From contig NZ_JAMTCF010000015.1 in NCBI RefSeq assembly GCF_024171695.1, forward strand, positions 62,001 through 126,000: a stretch of DNA of 64,000 bases, read 5' to 3'. The notes under the pieces are model-generated. The model was given only the letters and a program-made list of their open reading frames with translations. It was not told the DNA's origin and made no database searches. Positions 53,041 to 61,170 of the stretch are shown one piece after another. Within the stretch, counting starts at the first letter, position 1. Every line of letters starts with the position of its first letter. Position numbers and translations under genes: made by a program. This stretch comes from Actinosynnema pretiosum. Its GTDB lineage: Bacteria > Actinomycetota > Actinomycetes > Mycobacteriales > Pseudonocardiaceae.

Positions 53041-54186
53041 GTGCCGGGAGTCGTGAGGTGGTGGCCGCTCGTCGCGGCGCTGGTGCTGCTGGGCCAGGTG
53101 TGGGGCGCGTGGCCGCTCTCGTGGCGGGCCGTCCTCGTCCTGGGCGTGATCGCGGGGGGCTGCGCGGCGGTGTGGTGGGCGTCCCGGCGGCCGGTGCTCG
53201 CCACCGGGTCGGCGGTCGGGGCCTCGGTCGTCGTCACCGCCTTCTTCGGCGGGCCCGGCAACGGGCTCTTCCCGCCGACCGCGAGCACGGTGCCGCCCGA
53301 GGGCTTCGAGTGGGTGCTGCCCCCGTTCGCCTTCTCCGAGACGGTCGCGTTCGGGGTGCTGCTGGCTGTGCTGGCCAGGACCGCCGGGCCGCGCGTCGCG
53401 GTGGGGTGCGTCGTGGCGGTCGCGCTGGCCTTCGCGCACGCGGAGCAGCACCGCTACTACAACGACCTGGCCGAGCCGTCCGGCGGGTGGCGGGTCACCG
53501 CGCTGCTGGGCGCGCTGGCGGTGCTCGTCGGGCTCCTGCTGCGCTCGCACGACCGCGAGCGCGCCGTCGCGCTGGAGCGGTTGCGGGTGGAGGAGCGGCT
53601 CGACATCGCGCGCGAGCTGCACGACGTGGTGGCGCACCACGTGACCGGGATGCTGGTGCAGGCGCAGGCCGCGCTCGTGGTGGGGGAGCGGGACCCGGAC
53701 GCCGCCCGGCGCGCGCTGCCCGGCATCGTGGACGGCGGGACGGACGCGGTCGGCGCGATGCGCAGGCTCGTGGGGGCGTTGCGGGGCAAGGAGGAGTCGG
53801 CCACCGCCGACCTGGAGGCCGACCTGCGGGCGCTGGTGGCGCGGGCGCGCGAGTCCGGGCTGCCGGTGCGGGTGGCGGTCGAGCTGCCCGCTCCCGTGCC
53901 GCCGGAGCTGGGGAGGTCGGTGCTGCGGCTGGTGCAGGAGGGGCTGACCAACGTGCGCAAGCACGCCCGCGACCCCGGTGAGGTGGTGGTGGAGGTGGTG
54001 CGCGAGCCGACGGCCGTCACGGTGTCCGTCGTGGACTGCGGCGAGCCCGCTTCCTTCGGCAGGGGCGGGTTCGGGATCGAGGGGATGCGCGAGCGGGTGG
54101 AGCTGCTGGGCGGGCGGTTCCACGCCGGGCCCACGCCCACCGGGTGGGTCGTGTCCGCCGAGCTGCCGCTGGTGGTGCGGGCGTGA
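53041..54186 (+). CDS. NarL-type two-component sensor histidine kinase
   Basis: 381 residues. GTG 53041 is chosen as the start just before the first membrane span; GTG 53023 or 53053 are alternatives. About five hydrophobic spans up to residue 175 form a membrane sensor. The HisKA_3 box ARELHDVVAHHVTGMLVQAQ carries the phospho-His, and an HATPase region has RKHARDPGEVVVEV and GRGGFGIEGMRERVELLGG. The gene overlaps the response regulator by 4 bp (GTGA), so the two are translationally coupled. The signal is unknown; the DUF4956-VTC-CotH operon lies directly downstream of the pair. Confidence 0.92.
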   Translation: MPGVVRWWPLVAALVLLGQVWGAWPLSWRAVLVLGVIAGGCAAVWWASRRPVLATGSAVGASVVVTAFFGGPGNGLFPPTASTVPPEGFEWVLPPFAFSETVAFGVLLAVLARTAGPRVAVGCVVAVALAFAHAEQHRYYNDLAEPSGGWRVTALLGALAVLVGLLLRSHDRERAVALERLRVEERLDIARELHDVVAHHVTGMLVQAQAALVVGERDPDAARRALPGIVDGGTDAVGAMRRLVGALRGKEESATADLEADLRALVARARESGLPVRVAVELPAPVPPELGRSVLRLVQEGLTNVRKHARDPGEVVVEVVREPTAVTVSVVDCGEPASFGRGGFGIEGMRERVELLGGRFHAGPTPTGWVVSAELPLVVRA

Positions 54187-54809
54187 TCAGCGTGCTGGTC
54201 GCGGACGACCACGAGATGGTGCGCGCCGGGTTCCGGATGATCCTGGACGCGCAGGACGACATCACCGTCGTGGCCGACGTCGCGGACGGGGAGGCGGCGG
54301 TGCGGCGGGCGCGCGAGCTGCGGCCGGACGTGTGCCTGGTGGACGTCCGGATGCCGGGGCTGGACGGGCTGCGGGTGACCGAGCTGCTGGCGCCGCAGGC
54401 GAAGGTGGTCGTGGTGACCACGTTCGACACCGACGAGAACCTGCACCGGGCGCTGGAGAACGGGGCGAGCGGGTTCCTCACCAAGGACGCCGGGCCCGCG
54501 CTGCTGGTGGAGTCGGTGCGGGCCGCCGCGCGCGGGGACGTGCTGATCTCGCCGGACGTGACGCTGCGGGTGCTGCGCAGCTGGACCCGGCCCTCGGCCT
54601 CGGTGGACGTCGGGCTGCTCACGCCGCGCGAGCGGGACGTGGTGCGGGAGGTGGCGCGCGGGCTGGGCAACCGGGAGATCGGGGACGCGCTGCACCTGTC
54701 GCTGTCCACGGTGAAGACGCACCTGGCGGCGGCGCAGGGCAAGCTCGGGGCGCGGAACCGGGTGGAGCTGGCGGCCTGGGCGTTCCGCGCCCGGCTGGTC
54801 GAGCCCTAG
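54183..54809 (+). CDS. NarL/LuxR-type response regulator
   Basis: 208 residues from GTG 54183, which overlaps the kinase stop codon. The receiver domain has VADDHEMVRAGF, the phospho-acceptor Asp in VCLVDVRMPG, Thr in VVTTFD and Lys in FLTKDAG. The C-terminal LuxR helix-turn-helix is LTPRERDVVREVARGLGN, then REIGDALHLSLSTVKTHLA. It is partner of the upstream kinase. A 292-bp gap with CGAAA-type boxes separates it from the next operon, which is a possible target. Confidence 0.94.
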   Translation: MISVLVADDHEMVRAGFRMILDAQDDITVVADVADGEAAVRRARELRPDVCLVDVRMPGLDGLRVTELLAPQAKVVVVTTFDTDENLHRALENGASGFLTKDAGPALLVESVRAAARGDVLISPDVTLRVLRSWTRPSASVDVGLLTPRERDVVREVARGLGNREIGDALHLSLSTVKTHLAAAQGKLGARNRVELAAWAFRARLVEP

Positions 54810-54849
54810 CAGGATTGTGGCGCCCCCCGCGTCAACCGCCGAATGCGCT

Positions 54850-54860
54850 CGAAACTTTCG
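54850..54860. promoter_or_regulatory. CGAAACTTTCG palindrome
   Basis: An exact CGAAA-C-TTTCG palindrome 40 bp after the response-regulator stop. A similar element is reported upstream of actinomycete xylanase genes (from memory). It could serve the downstream operon. Confidence 0.65.
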
Positions 54861-55025
54861 GAAGTTTTAGCATGATCGAAGACTGGTTCGTGCTTCGGCG
54901 CACCGTGCTCCTGTTGGCCTAAGATCCTTCCGCAGCGGCGGTGTGCTGCGCCTTTTGATAGGCGGCAGCCGTTTCGCGTTCATTGACGGGACACCTCGGC
55001 GCGCCCTATCGTTTCCGCCACGTGT

Positions 55026-55056
55026 CGAAAGTTTCCATGAACAATCGAAACTTTAG
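55026..55056. promoter_or_regulatory. Two further CGAAA-type boxes before the DUF4956 start
   Basis: CGAAAGTTTCC (55026-55036) and CGAAACTTTAG (55046-55056) each match CGAAANTTTCG at 10 of 11 positions and are spaced 20 bp apart, two helical turns, 45-75 bp before the start codon. Confidence 0.65.
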
Positions 55057-55101
55057 CGACCACCCTGCGGACCCGGCAGCGGCTCAGGAGGAGCGCACGA
55101 G

Positions 55102-55710
55102 ATGCCACGACTGATCCTGTTCACGATCGACCTCTGCGCGGTGGCGCTGCTCGTCTTCGGGCTGTACTTCCCGCGCTACCGCCGCCGCGACCTGGTCGTC
55201 GCCTACCTGGGCGTCAACATCGGCGTGCTCGCCGTGGCCAGCGCGCTCAGCTCCAGCGACGTCGGCGCGGGCCTCGGCCTGGGCATGGCGCTGTTCGGCG
55301 TGCTGTCCATCATCCGCCTGCGCTCCACCGAGCTGGACCAGCACGAGGTCGCCTACTACTTCTGCGCGCTGGCGCTGGGCATCCTCGGCGCGCTCGGCAC
55401 CACCTCGGCCTGGCTCAACGGCGGCCTGATGGCCCTCATCGTCGCCGTCATGTTCCTCGCCGACCACCGGCGGTTGTTCCGCGGCTACCGGCACCAGGTG
55501 CTCGTCCTGGACTCGGCGTTCACCGACCGCGCCGCGCTCGTCTCCCACCTGGAGCGGCTGCTGCGCGCGCGGGTGCACACCGTGTTCGTGCAGCGGCTCG
55601 ACCTGGTCAACGAGACCACCGTCGTGGACGTGCGCTACGCGGTGACCGAGCCCGAGCCCGCTTCCGAGCCCGCCGCCGGTCTCGCCGCCAGGGCCGGGGC
55701 ACGCCGGTGA
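55102..55710 (+). CDS. DUF4956 membrane protein
   Basis: 202 residues from ATG 55102 with AGGAGGA at 55086-55092. Three or four membrane spans (about 4-21, 31-52, 57-76, 92-125) surround the conserved MALFGVLSIIRLRSTELDQHEVAYYFCALALGI. A cytoplasmic C-terminal domain (VFVQRLDLVNETTVVDVRY) follows. DUF4956 proteins are often next to VTC-domain genes, as here, where the genes overlap by 4 bp. It probably forms the membrane part of a polyphosphate-related complex; its real function is not known. Confidence 0.88.
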   Translation: MPRLILFTIDLCAVALLVFGLYFPRYRRRDLVVAYLGVNIGVLAVASALSSSDVGAGLGLGMALFGVLSIIRLRSTELDQHEVAYYFCALALGILGALGTTSAWLNGGLMALIVAVMFLADHRRLFRGYRHQVLVLDSAFTDRAALVSHLERLLRARVHTVFVQRLDLVNETTVVDVRYAVTEPEPASEPAAGLAARAGARR

Positions 55711-56549
55711 CCGCCACGTCCCCGGAGGGCGCGCTCGCCCGCCTCGCCCCGGTCGGGCTCGCCGAGCTGGTCGACCGCGCCGCCCTCCAGACCAGGGTCG
55801 ACCGCAAGTACCTCGTCCCCTCGGCCGCGCTGCCGCGCCTGCTGGAGCGGTTCGCCGCCGACGCCAGAGTCCTCGACGTCGACGGCGCGCGCTCCTTCCG
55901 CTACCAGTCGGTGTACTTCGACACCCCCGGCCTGCTCAGCTACCACCGCGCGGCGCACCGCAGGCGCAGGCGGTTCAAGATCCGCACCCGCACCTACCTG
56001 GACTCCGCGCAGTGCTGGCTGGAGGTCAAGGTCAGCGGCGCGCGCGGCAGCACCACCAAGCACCGCCTGCCCTACCTGCCCGGCGACCGCCGCGCCGTGC
56101 GCCCCGGCCGCGCCTTCGTCGACGAGGCGCTGGCCCGCGAGTCGTTCGAGCTGCGCGACGGCGGCGCGCTCGACCCGGTCCTGGTCACCGACTACGACCG
56201 CACCACCCTGCTGCTGCCCGGCGGGGCCAGCCGCGTCACCATCGACACCGGGCTGCGCTGGCGCACCGCGGAGCGCGAGCTGCGGCTGCCGGGGCTCGCG
56301 GTGGTCGAGACGAAGACCGCCTCGGCCGCCACCGCCGTCGACCGCGCGCTGTGGCAGGACGGCACCCGACCGGCCCGGATCTCCAAGTACGCCACCGGGT
56401 TGGCCGCGCTGCGCGTCGACCTGCCCGCCGCACCGTGGCGCAGGACCCTGCGCCGCCACTTCCACGCCGCGCCCACCGACCACGTCGACCGCGACCGGAT
56501 CGACCGCGCCGACCACGACCACGCCGAACAGGAGGCATCGTGCGCGTGA
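55707..56549 (+). CDS. VTC-domain polyphosphate polymerase-like protein
   Basis: 280 residues from GTG 55707 overlapping the DUF4956 stop. The triphosphate-tunnel residues of the VTC family are visible in order: RVDRKYLVP, FRYQSVYFDTPGLLSYH, RRRFKIRTRTYLDS, CWLEVKVSG, LVTDYDRTTLL, VVETKT and RISKYATGL. In yeast, Vtc4 of this family makes polyphosphate from ATP. The protein is soluble and likely recruited by the DUF4956 membrane partner. A His/Asp-rich tail (DHVDRDRIDRADHDHAEQE) may bind metal. It overlaps the next gene. Confidence 0.88.
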   Translation: MTATSPEGALARLAPVGLAELVDRAALQTRVDRKYLVPSAALPRLLERFAADARVLDVDGARSFRYQSVYFDTPGLLSYHRAAHRRRRRFKIRTRTYLDSAQCWLEVKVSGARGSTTKHRLPYLPGDRRAVRPGRAFVDEALARESFELRDGGALDPVLVTDYDRTTLLLPGGASRVTIDTGLRWRTAERELRLPGLAVVETKTASAATAVDRALWQDGTRPARISKYATGLAALRVDLPAAPWRRTLRRHFHAAPTDHVDRDRIDRADHDHAEQEASCA

Positions 56550-58546
56550 CCTCCCGTGGCAGCGCCGCCACGGCCACCGCCCGCACCACCACCGCGCTCG
56601 TGCTGCTCGCCGCACTCGCGCTCCCGCACCCCGCCGCCGCCGCGCCACTCGCCACCGCAACCGGGTCCGCCTCCTCGGCCGCGCCCGCCACCTCCTCGAC
56701 CGCCGCCGACGACCTGGTCGGCGACGTGGTGTTCTCCGCGCCCAGCGGCACCTTCCAGGGCCAGATTTCGGTGTCGCTGTCGACCCCGGTGTCCGGCGCG
56801 CAGCTGCGCTACACCACCGACGGCGCCCTCCCCACCGCGCAATCCCCGCTGTACCAGGGAACCCCGCTGCGCTTCACCCGCACCACCCAGCTGCGCGCGC
56901 GGCCCTTCACCGGCGCGACCCCCTCCGGCGCCACGGGAACGGCCATGTACGTCGCCCGCGACACCGCCACCGCCCACGACCTGCCCGTGGTCCTGGTCGA
57001 CACCTACGGCGCGGGCAAACCCGGCCGGGAGTACCTCGACTCCACCACCATGATCTTCCAGCCCGGAGCAGGCGGCACGACCTCCCTCGCGTCCGCCCCC
57101 GCCGTCGCCACCCGCGCCGGGGCCAAGCTGCGCGGCCAGTCCTCGGCCTCGTTCGACAAGACCCCGTACCGCCTGGAGTTCCACGACAACGCGGACGACG
57201 ACGCCGACCACCCGGTGCTCGGGATGCCCGCCGACTCGGACTGGGTGCTGCGCGGCCCGTTCCCGGACAAGTCGCTGGTCCGCGAGGCGCTGGTCTACGA
57301 CCTCGGCCGGGAGATGGGGCTGAAGGCGCCGCGCCACGCGTTCGTCGAGCTGTACGTCAACACCGACGCCGGACCGGTCGGGGCGAACGACTACCAGGGC
57401 GTGTACATGATCGTGGAGACGATCAAGAACACCAAGAACCGGCTGGACCTCAAGAAGCTCAAGGAGGACGACACCACCACGCCCAAGATCCAGGGCGGCT
57501 ACATCTGGAAGTTCGAGTGGATGGCCGCCGAGGAGCCCACGCTGCCCTGCACCGGCAGCGCGTGCTGGAACTACCTGGAGCTGGTCGACCCGTCCGCGCC
57601 GAACCCCGCGCAGAAGGACTGGTTGCGCGCGCACCTGAAGGCGTTCAACGACGTCCTGCGCGCCCCGAACTCCGCCGACCCCGCCACCGGGTACCGGGCG
57701 TACCTCGACGTGCCCTCGTTCGTCGGCCACCTGATCGTCAACGAGGTCAGCCGCAACATGGACGCCTACGTCCGCAGCTCCTACTTCCACAAGGACCGCG
57801 ACGGCAAGATCGTCGCCGGACCGCTCTGGGACTTCGACCTGACCTTCGGCGTGGGCGGCTACTTCCAGAACGACCAGGTCGCGGGCTGGCAGCACCAGCA
57901 GACCCGCCAGCCGATGCCGAACGACTGGTTCCCGCAGCTGCTGCGCGACCCGGCGTTCGTCGCGCAGGTCAAGGCGCGCTGGCAGGAGCTGCGCCGGGGG
58001 CCGCTGTCGGACTCCGCGCTGCAGAGCCGGATCGACGCGCTGACGCGCCCGCTCGCGAACGGCGCGGCGCGCAACTTCCAGCGCTGGCCCAACTTGTCCG
58101 CGCCCACCGTCGGGTTCTTCGTCACGCCGACCGCGCCCACCTGGCAGGGGCAGGTGCAGCACGTGCGGGACTGGTTGCTGCGCAGGGTCGCCTGGCTGGA
58201 CTCCCCGGCCGGGTGGGGCGGTGGGACGGACAACCCGCCGGGCGGGGCCGGGTGCACCGCGACCTACACCGTCACCAACCAGTGGCAGGGCGGGTTCCAG
58301 GGCGAGGTGAAGGTGACCGCCGGGAGCGCGCCGATCAGCTCGTGGACGGTGACCTGGAGCGCGGGCGCGGGCGAGTCGATCACCCAGGCCTGGAACGCGA
58401 CCGTGACCAGCCAGGGCGGCTCGGTGACCGCCAGGAACGCCGCGCACAACGGCGCGGTGGCGGCCGGGGGCAGCACGACGTTCGGCTTCCTCGGGACCAC
58501 GCCCGGCACGCCGGGGAAACCGGTGCTCGGCTGCGCGAGCGGCTGA
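56540..58546 (+). CDS. Secreted CotH-family protein kinase-like protein fused to CBM2
   Basis: 668 residues. GTG 56540 or 56546; GGAGG lies at 56531-56535 and both overlap the VTC gene. A signal peptide (TTALVLLAALALPHPAAAA) precedes a chitobiase-C-like beta module (VVFSAPSGTFQGQISVSLS...LRYTTDGALPT). Then the CotH domain: GAKLRGQSSASFDKTPYRLEF, DSDWVLRGPFPDKSLVREAL, YQGVYMIVETIKNTKNRLDL, and the metal/ATP motif GKIVAGPLWDFDLTFG. A C-terminal CBM2 (VTNQWQGGFQGEVKV...NAAHNGAVAAGGS) is closely like those of the cellulases nearby. Bacillus CotH phosphorylates spore coat proteins; this one is exported and should sit on cellulose or xylan. Its substrate is unknown. Confidence 0.9.
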   Translation: MRVTSRGSAATATARTTTALVLLAALALPHPAAAAPLATATGSASSAAPATSSTAADDLVGDVVFSAPSGTFQGQISVSLSTPVSGAQLRYTTDGALPTAQSPLYQGTPLRFTRTTQLRARPFTGATPSGATGTAMYVARDTATAHDLPVVLVDTYGAGKPGREYLDSTTMIFQPGAGGTTSLASAPAVATRAGAKLRGQSSASFDKTPYRLEFHDNADDDADHPVLGMPADSDWVLRGPFPDKSLVREALVYDLGREMGLKAPRHAFVELYVNTDAGPVGANDYQGVYMIVETIKNTKNRLDLKKLKEDDTTTPKIQGGYIWKFEWMAAEEPTLPCTGSACWNYLELVDPSAPNPAQKDWLRAHLKAFNDVLRAPNSADPATGYRAYLDVPSFVGHLIVNEVSRNMDAYVRSSYFHKDRDGKIVAGPLWDFDLTFGVGGYFQNDQVAGWQHQQTRQPMPNDWFPQLLRDPAFVAQVKARWQELRRGPLSDSALQSRIDALTRPLANGAARNFQRWPNLSAPTVGFFVTPTAPTWQGQVQHVRDWLLRRVAWLDSPAGWGGGTDNPPGGAGCTATYTVTNQWQGGFQGEVKVTAGSAPISSWTVTWSAGAGESITQAWNATVTSQGGSVTARNAAHNGAVAAGGSTTFGFLGTTPGTPGKPVLGCASG

Positions 58547-58590
58547 TGGCCCGCGCCCGGTAGCGGGCAGCGGCAGCGGTTTCCCCTCCC

Positions 58591-58620
58591 GGCCCCGGCG
58601 GTGCTCGCACCGCCGGGGCC
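58591..58620 (+). terminator. Terminator hairpin after the CotH-CBM2 gene
   Basis: GGCCCCGGCGGTGC (58591-58604) pairs perfectly with GCACCGCCGGGGCC (58607-58620). It ends the DUF4956-VTC-CotH transcript. Confidence 0.8.
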
Positions 58621-58650
58621 CCGGCACGTCCGGGCCCCGGCACGTCCGGG
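58618..58650 (+). repeat. Short tandem direct repeat
   Basis: CCCCGGCACGTCCGG occurs twice in tandem just after the terminator stem, period about 16 bp. No function can be assigned. Confidence 0.6.
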
Positions 58651-58768
58651 GGCGCCCCTCGGTCGATCGGCCGAGGCGGGATCGGCCCAGCGGCAACGTT
58701 TCCCGGCCCCGCGACCGATCCGGCGCGACCCCCTCCGACGTGATGATCGTCCACATCGGAGGAGAGGG

Positions 58769-59320
58769 GTGGGCGACGTGATGGGGTCGCTGGGTGGTCT
58801 GGTGGACAGCGCGCTGCACCTGCTGGACACGCCGTCGATGCTGGTCGGGGTCGTGGTGGGTCCGGTGCTGCTCGGGGCCGCCGGGTGGTGGGCCGCGCGG
58901 CGGTGGGGGTGGCGGCGGGTTCCTGGCGCGCTCGCCGGGCTCGGGGTCGGGCTCGTGCTCGGGGTGACGCTGTCCAGGCAGGTGCCGGAGTGGGCGTCGA
59001 TCTACAGCGGGAGCCCGCACGCGGAGTTCTGCACCGTCAGGGGGTTCTCGTTCGACCTGGGCAACGAGATGCTGAACGTGCTGCTGCTCGCGCCCGCCGC
59101 GTTCTTCGCGGTGCTGGCCACCGGCGCGACGTGGCGGGTGCTCGGGGCGGCGGTCGGGCTCAGCGCGGTGATCGAGCTGGTGCAGCCGCTCACCGAGCGC
59201 GGCGTCTGCGAGACCCAGGACCTGCTGAACAACTCCCTCGGCGCGGCGATCGCGGTCGTGCTCGGGGCGGTGGCGCTGGCGGGGGAGCGGGCCGCGCGGC
59301 GGTCCGGGGTGTCGGTGTGA
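58769..59320 (+). CDS. VanZ-like membrane protein
   Basis: 183 residues from GTG 58769 with GGAGGAGAGG just before it; ATG 58781 is an alternative. Four to five membrane spans. The VanZ signature is present as DLGNEMLNVLLLAPAAFF and AVIELVQPL...DLLNNSLGAAIAVVLG. VanZ family members are linked to teicoplanin tolerance in enterococci, but in actinomycetes their role is unknown. It overlaps the GT87 gene by 4 bp. Confidence 0.88.
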   Translation: MGDVMGSLGGLVDSALHLLDTPSMLVGVVVGPVLLGAAGWWAARRWGWRRVPGALAGLGVGLVLGVTLSRQVPEWASIYSGSPHAEFCTVRGFSFDLGNEMLNVLLLAPAAFFAVLATGATWRVLGAAVGLSAVIELVQPLTERGVCETQDLLNNSLGAAIAVVLGAVALAGERAARRSGVSV

Positions 59321-60453
59321 GCGTGCGGAACGCCTTGGCCCGCAAGGGGTTCACGGCAGGGCGGGTGTGGGCGGGGTGCGCGGCGGTCGTGGTCGTCGTC
59401 TTCCTCTGGCGCGGGGTGGGCGCCTCGCTGCTGGACCTGCGGGTCTACCTGACCGGCGGGCGGGTGTGGCTGGAGGGCTCCGACCTGTACGGGTCCGCGT
59501 TCCCCGGACCGGACGGGCTGCCGTTCACCTACCCGCCGCTGGCCGCCGCGCTGTTCGCGCCGCTCGCGCTGCTGCCGTGGCCGGTGGTCGTGGGGCTGTG
59601 GACCGCCGCCGGGGTCGCGCTGCTCGGGTGGGTGTGCGTGCTCGCGGCGGGGGAGCGGGAGCGCGGGCTGTGGCTGGCGTCCGCGTGCCTGCTGCTGGAA
59701 CCGGTGCGCGGGACCCTGGAGCTGGGGCAGGTGAACCTGCTCCTGCTCGCCCTCGTGGCGGCGGACTGCCTGCTGCCCCGCACGCCGTGGCCGCGCGGGC
59801 TGCTGCTCGGGATCGCCGCGTCGGTCAAGCTCACGCCCGCGATCTTCGTGCTGTTCCTGCTGTCCCGCAAGGACTTCCGGGCCGCGGCGACGGCGGGGAC
59901 GACCTTCGCCGGGTGCGCGGTGCTGGGCTGGCTGCTCGCGCCGCGCGACTCGGTGGTGTTCTGGACCTCCGCCGTGCTCGACCCGCACCGGGTGGGCGGG
60001 CTGCCCTACGCGGGCAACCAGTCGGTCAAGGGCGTGCTGGTGCGGCTCGGGCTCGACGGACCGCTGTGGTTCGCGGCGTGCGCGGTGGTGCTGGCGCTGC
60101 TGGTCGTCGTGCTGCGCGGGGTGCGCGACGACCTCACCGCCGTGGTGGCCACGGCCGCCGCCGGGGTGCTGGTGTCGCCGGTGTCCTGGTCGCACCACTG
60201 GGTGTGGGCCGCGCCCGCGCTGCTCCTGCTGCACGGCCACGCCCGCGTCGCGGTCGGGGTGGTGCTGCTGGTGGGGCCGCACTGGCTGCTGCCCAGGACC
60301 GGGGACGTCGAGCTGACCTGGGCGTGGTGGCAGCACCTCGTGGGCGACGCCTACGCGCTGCTGGGCCTGGGACTCCTGGTGCTGCTGGCCTGGCGGGAGC
60401 TGCGGCGCGCGGCCCACCCGCCGGTCGGGGCGGCCGTCCCGACCGGCGGGTGA
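59317..60453 (+). CDS. GT87-family polyprenyl-phosphate-dependent mannosyltransferase-like protein
   Basis: 378 residues from GTG 59317 (GTGA overlap with the VanZ-like gene). About nine or ten hydrophobic spans. The DUF2029/GT87 pattern shows the acidic residue in the first outer loop (LLDLRVYLTGGRVWLEGSDLY), FTYPPLAAALFAPLALLPW, LELGQVNLLLLALVAADCLL, ASVKLTPAIFVLFLLSRKDFR and PVSWSHHWVWA. Relatives in mycobacteria add mannose to lipomannan from polyprenyl-phospho-mannose. It likely modifies a cell-envelope glycan. Confidence 0.88.
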   Translation: MSVRNALARKGFTAGRVWAGCAAVVVVVFLWRGVGASLLDLRVYLTGGRVWLEGSDLYGSAFPGPDGLPFTYPPLAAALFAPLALLPWPVVVGLWTAAGVALLGWVCVLAAGERERGLWLASACLLLEPVRGTLELGQVNLLLLALVAADCLLPRTPWPRGLLLGIAASVKLTPAIFVLFLLSRKDFRAAATAGTTFAGCAVLGWLLAPRDSVVFWTSAVLDPHRVGGLPYAGNQSVKGVLVRLGLDGPLWFAACAVVLALLVVVLRGVRDDLTAVVATAAAGVLVSPVSWSHHWVWAAPALLLLHGHARVAVGVVLLVGPHWLLPRTGDVELTWAWWQHLVGDAYALLGLGLLVLLAWRELRRAAHPPVGAAVPTGG

Positions 60454-60456
60454 GCG

Positions 60457-61170
60457 CTACCCGAGCGGCGGGAACCGGCCGTCCGGGCGGTCGCGCGCGG
60501 TGTGCGAGCGCCACAGCTCCTCCGCCACGTCGGCCGGGTCCAGCTCCGGGAAGTCCACGTCCGGGTCGATCGCGCCGGACCGCAGCGCGGCGTGCACGGC
60601 GCTCCCGGTGATCATCCCGCCGATCTGGAGCGCGGCCACGTGCACGCCGTGCCGCGCCACCTCCGCCGCCAGGCTGAGCACGTAGTTGCGGGTCGCGGCC
60701 ATCGCGGGGCCGATGCCGCTCAGGTCGGGGGCGGGCTCGGTCGCGGAGACGCTCTGGGCGATCAGGACGCTGCCGCCGCCGCGCTCGCGCAGCTCTCCCA
60801 GCACGGCCCGCACCACCGCCACCGGGGTCAGGTAGTACAGGTCCACCAGCCTGCCCGCCGCCTGCGCGGTCAGCTCGGCTGCGGGGGTGAAGCCGGACAG
60901 GTCCAGCGGCGCGCACACCACCACGTCGATCCGGCCGAACCGGGCCCTGACCCGCTCGACCAGTTCCGGGACCAGCGACGGCCGGGACAGGTCGGCGGTG
61001 AACGGCTCGGCCTCCACGCCCTCCCCGGCCAGCTCGCCCGCCAGCGCGGCCAGGCGGTCGCCGCCGCGCGCCACCAGGGCCACCCGGTAGCCCTCGCGGC
61101 CGAAGCGCCTGGCCAGTGCGGGGCCGAGGCCGGTGCCCACGCCGAGGAGGACGGCGGTCGGGGCGCTCAC
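60457..61170 (-). CDS. Atypical SDR lacking the catalytic Tyr-Lys
   Basis: 237 residues from GTG 61170. The Rossmann start LLGVGTGLGPALARRFGREG and DLSRPSL are present, and NNAG has become VCAPLD. Ser in LIAQSVSA is in place, but where YxxxK is expected the protein reads GIGPAMAATRNYV with no Tyr or Lys in register. It may bind NAD(P) without ordinary SDR catalysis or use other residues. It overlaps the aldo/keto reductase gene by 4 bp and follows it in the same transcript. Confidence 0.78.
   Translation of the reverse strand: MSAPTAVLLGVGTGLGPALARRFGREGYRVALVARGGDRLAALAGELAGEGVEAEPFTADLSRPSLVPELVERVRARFGRIDVVVCAPLDLSGFTPAAELTAQAAGRLVDLYYLTPVAVVRAVLGELRERGGGSVLIAQSVSATEPAPDLSGIGPAMAATRNYVLSLAAEVARHGVHVAALQIGGMITGSAVHAALRSGAIDPDVDFPELDPADVAEELWRSHTARDRPDGRFPPLG

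Larger units (their letters stand above)
54810..55101 (+). promoter_or_regulatory. Regulatory gap upstream of the CotH operon
   Basis: No supported gene in these 292 bp, which are AT-richer than average. They contain three CGAAA-type boxes (listed separately) in two groups about 170 bp apart and should hold the operon promoter. Confidence 0.6.
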
